Of a DNA stretch of 15,789 nucleotides, positions 14,222 to 15,789 are shown in pieces. The stretch spans positions 1 to 15,789 of the forward strand of contig JAGQGA010000047.1 in NCBI GenBank assembly GCA_020432595.1. The letters run 5' to 3'. How positions within the stretch are numbered: the stretch's first letter is position 1; the number at the start of each line of letters is the position of its first letter. A program made the translations under genes and the position numbers. The DNA comes from Anaerolineales bacterium. GTDB lineage: Bacteria > Chloroflexota > Anaerolineae > Promineifilales > Promineifilaceae. Under the pieces are notes generated by a model. The model saw only the letters and a program-made list of their open reading frames with translations, was not told the DNA's origin and made no database searches.

Positions 14222-14265
14222 AACGGCCGTTTTCCCCACCACACACAGCGGAAAAAACGGCCGTT
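14222..14265. promoter_or_regulatory. Pair of AACGGCCGTT palindromes with 34-base centre spacing
   Basis: Exact copies at 14222-14231 and 14256-14265 lie upstream of the regulator; the second extends to AAAACGGCCGTTTT (14254-14267). The first has near-complementary GGGGAGAG and TTCCCC flanks, so each could fold as a hairpin. They are the only two copies in a presumptive promoter region. They may be ordinary members of the iterated family or may bind a regulator. Confidence 0.5.
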
Positions 14266-14439
14266 TTCCCTATAGATTATCGTATAGCTCTCTCGTATGC
14301 ATTGTTTCTGGCAGACTGATTGTTCTAAGATGTTCACGCCTTTTTTTCTCAGAAAACACCCTTTTAAAATTAAGATTCTAAGAACGGCGTTTTATAAGGC
14401 CTAGTTTCTGCAATAGTTGGCAAATTCTTGGAATATATA

Positions 14440-15759
14440 ATGACGGATATTGAAAATAAATTGGAACTTGCTCGACAAGAGTTGCTCGATTTAACCTTTC
14501 GCAATAGTTTAATTAACTACCGCTTATTAAAAGCAAAGGGATTAGAAATTGATGATGATCCTGAACTGCTTTTACAAACATTAGTTTTTGGAAATAATAG
14601 CATTTCTTTTCTGCCCAGAATTGATAAGGGACAGAATTTGCAGGTAAAAGATAAGAATGAGTTACTTAAAAATGAGTTAATTGTTCGCAATGCAAATCAA
14701 CGCCAAGCATCTGCCCGTGATGAGGTTAACATCCGAACAATCCATCCCGATGAGGAACTGCAGAAACGGTTATTGCGTACCTACTATGATGCACGTACTT
14801 ATATTCAAGAGCAAGGAGTGAACGTGCTTTATCTTGCAATAGGCATGCTTGAATGGTATGAAACTAGAGATAGCCTTCAAAAACATTTAGCTCCGTTAAT
14901 CTTAATCCCTGTAGAGCTAAGTCGCTCAAGTGTAAATGCTCAATTTCACTTAAAATATATGGGCGATGAATTAAGTACTAATATATCGCTTCAAGCTAAA
15001 TTAAAACAAGATTTTGGTTTGACTCTGCCAAATTTACCTGAAAGTGTTGATGATATAGATATCGGCAAATTTTTTGAGAAAATTTCGGAAGTTATCTTGG
15101 CTCACGATCATTGGACAGTTAATAAAAATGCTCTCATTCTTGGTTTTTTTTCCTATGGCTCATTTCTCATATATAACGATTTAGATTTAGCCAATTGGCC
15201 CGACGATAATAAACTAACAGGCCATCCAATTTTGAAGGCTCTATTAAGTGATGTTGGGTTTCCTACACCACTCCATCTGCCTATCAATGGAAGTCAACGA
15301 TTGGATGATCAAGCTATATTAAAAGATACATGTCAAGTAGTTGATGCTGACAGCTCACAGATTCAAGCGATTTTAGAAGTTAACGCTGGATACAATCTAG
15401 TTATTCAAGGGCCACCGGGCACGGGAAAGTCTCAGACGATCACAAATTTTATTGCTGAAGCACTCAACCAAGATAAGACAGTTTTATTTGTTGCCGAGAA
15501 GATGGCTGCCTTAGAAGTCGTTAAGCGTCGCTTAGATGGGATTGGGCTAGGTCATGCTTGTATCGAACTTCACAGTCAAAAAACCCCAAAAAAAGTATTT
15601 CTTAAAGAATTGCAACAGACTTTTGAATTAAGAGAGATAGCATCGTTGAAGAATGCTTTCCAAAAGCAAAGCCTTGTACAATTGTATGATAAGCTTAATT
15701 CTTATTGTGATGCCTGCTTGACTGACAAAACTCAAAATGGAGTGCTTTCCAAAACCTGA
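14440..15759 (+). CDS. DUF4011-type superfamily-1 helicase, N-terminal part (prematurely ended)
   Basis: I chose ATG 14440 (MTDIENKLELARQELLDLTF, 439 aa); TTG 14428 is an in-frame alternative. No strong Shine-Dalgarno precedes either. The N-terminus 'ARQELLDLTFRNSLINYRL', the middle 'LYLAIGMLEWYE....LAPLILIPVEL' and 'NWPDD' match DUF4011 proteins. The nucleotide-binding segment is 'VVDADSSQIQAI', then the Walker A motif GPPGTGKSQT (about residues 324-333), then 'ILFVAEKMAALEVVKRRLDG'-like sequence typical of superfamily-1 AAA helicases. Family members are usually well over 1000 residues and carry the rest of the motor, often with C-terminal DUF3320 or nuclease domains. Here a TGA at 15757-15759 ends the frame before motif II. 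It is probably truncated, frameshifted or split, and not a working helicase alone. The gene is AT-rich (two sampled lines 37-40% GC) and has no AACGGCCGTT copy, which suggests horizontal origin. Similar helicases often sit in phage-defence neighbourhoods, but no partner is visible here. Confidence 0.85.
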   Translation: MTDIENKLELARQELLDLTFRNSLINYRLLKAKGLEIDDDPELLLQTLVFGNNSISFLPRIDKGQNLQVKDKNELLKNELIVRNANQRQASARDEVNIRTIHPDEELQKRLLRTYYDARTYIQEQGVNVLYLAIGMLEWYETRDSLQKHLAPLILIPVELSRSSVNAQFHLKYMGDELSTNISLQAKLKQDFGLTLPNLPESVDDIDIGKFFEKISEVILAHDHWTVNKNALILGFFSYGSFLIYNDLDLANWPDDNKLTGHPILKALLSDVGFPTPLHLPINGSQRLDDQAILKDTCQVVDADSSQIQAILEVNAGYNLVIQGPPGTGKSQTITNFIAEALNQDKTVLFVAEKMAALEVVKRRLDGIGLGHACIELHSQKTPKKVFLKELQQTFELREIASLKNAFQKQSLVQLYDKLNSYCDACLTDKTQNGVLSKT

Positions 15760-15789
15760 AAACAGGTTATCTTTCTTGATTCACCACTA

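Larger units (their letters stand above)
209..14265. repeat. Highly iterated palindrome AACGGCCGTT, 25 exact dispersed copies
   Basis: Exact copies start at 209, 1961, 2378, 3101, 3233, 4551, 5343, 6626, 6896, 7946, 8842, 8906, 10223, 10487, 10566, 11006, 11470, 11710, 11947, 12262, 12340, 13393, 14053, 14222 and 14256. Many extend to GGAAACGGCCGTTTCC; 1958-1973 is a full copy, and 13389-13406 is an 18-bp perfect palindrome. One-mismatch relatives include 8169, 8339, 12184 and 13149; looser ones are at 1805, 6672 and 13840. Fourteen copies are in the giant gene, eight in the regulator on the other strand and three are intergenic. Base composition would predict about 0.02 copies. Spacing is irregular, so this is not a CRISPR or tandem array. 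The core contains CGGCCG and GGCC. The role is unknown; it resembles cyanobacterial HIP1 in behaviour, not in sequence. Confidence 0.93.
14116..14439. other. Divergent intergenic region between the regulator and the AT-rich helicase gene
   Basis: These 324 bases have no gene I can support. The part nearest the regulator holds inverted repeats and a possible -10 element. The middle is G-rich (GGGGGGAGTGGGGGGAGA) and carries two AACGGCCGTT palindromes. From about 14270 the sequence turns AT-rich, with T- and A-runs, and runs into the helicase start. A decayed motif, AACGGCGTTT at 14383-14392, is one base short of AACGGCCGTTT. Short ORFs across the region look like chance. Confidence 0.7.

Noticed and set aside
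209..14265. AACGGCCGTT copies as CRISPR repeats or transposon ends.
   Set aside because: Spacing is irregular, the repeat is only 10-20 bases, copies lie within open genes, and no cas, transposase or target-site duplications are seen.
14413..14441. TTGGCA (14417-14422) and TATAAT (14436-14441) as a promoter for the helicase gene.
   Set aside because: The spacer is only 13 bases and the -10 overlaps the start codon. In AT-rich DNA such matches are common by chance.
1..15789. tRNA, rRNA, riboswitch or origin features.
   Set aside because: I saw no cloverleaf, rRNA-like conserved segment, aptamer pattern or DnaA-box cluster on either strand.

Overview
The window looks like a high-GC bacterial chromosome segment, most plausibly Chloroflexota (Anaerolineae-like). 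This is inferred from three gene types together: a giant LamG/thrombospondin-type-3 surface protein, a BTAD/NB-ARC/TPR regulator, and a tiny 'WRATLEDAASGE...' protein of a kind I associate with that phylum. No rRNA or marker gene confirms the assignment.

Layout. Positions 1-10547 (+) are almost entirely one giant ORF of more than 3500 codons, open at the left edge. It encodes an N-terminal calcium-binding TSP3-type block, an unrecognised beta-rich region, a compact bundle of about five membrane helices, a second TSP3-type block, seven LamG-like (concanavalin-A-fold) modules with an Ig-like stretch between the sixth and seventh, and a C-terminal FN3-like domain. A 26-bp perfect palindrome follows its stop codon. 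A 72-aa protein follows at 10601-10819 (+). A hairpin-forming CACAGAG-type repeat at 10820-10912 separates it from a convergent large regulator at 10966-14115 (-), with winged-helix, BTAD, NB-ARC and TPR parts. The regulator's upstream region (14116-14439) carries inverted repeats and two copies of a recurrent palindrome. From about 14270 onward the DNA becomes AT-rich (about 37-40% GC in sampled lines, against about 60-70% before). The last gene, 14440-15759 (+), is the N-terminal part of a DUF4011-type superfamily-1 helicase that stops early.

The most striking signal is a highly iterated palindrome, AACGGCCGTT (often extended to GGAAACGGCCGTTTCC). I count 25 exact copies between 209 and 14265. 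They lie in both strands' genes, in three codon phases, and in intergenic DNA, and there are none in the AT-rich helicase gene. This resembles the HIP1 phenomenon of cyanobacteria but with a different sequence. I regard it as the best candidate here for something undescribed.

The genes do not form an obvious pathway. The giant protein and the small ORF may be read in the same direction. The regulator is convergent to them and divergent from the helicase fragment, which looks like separately acquired DNA.
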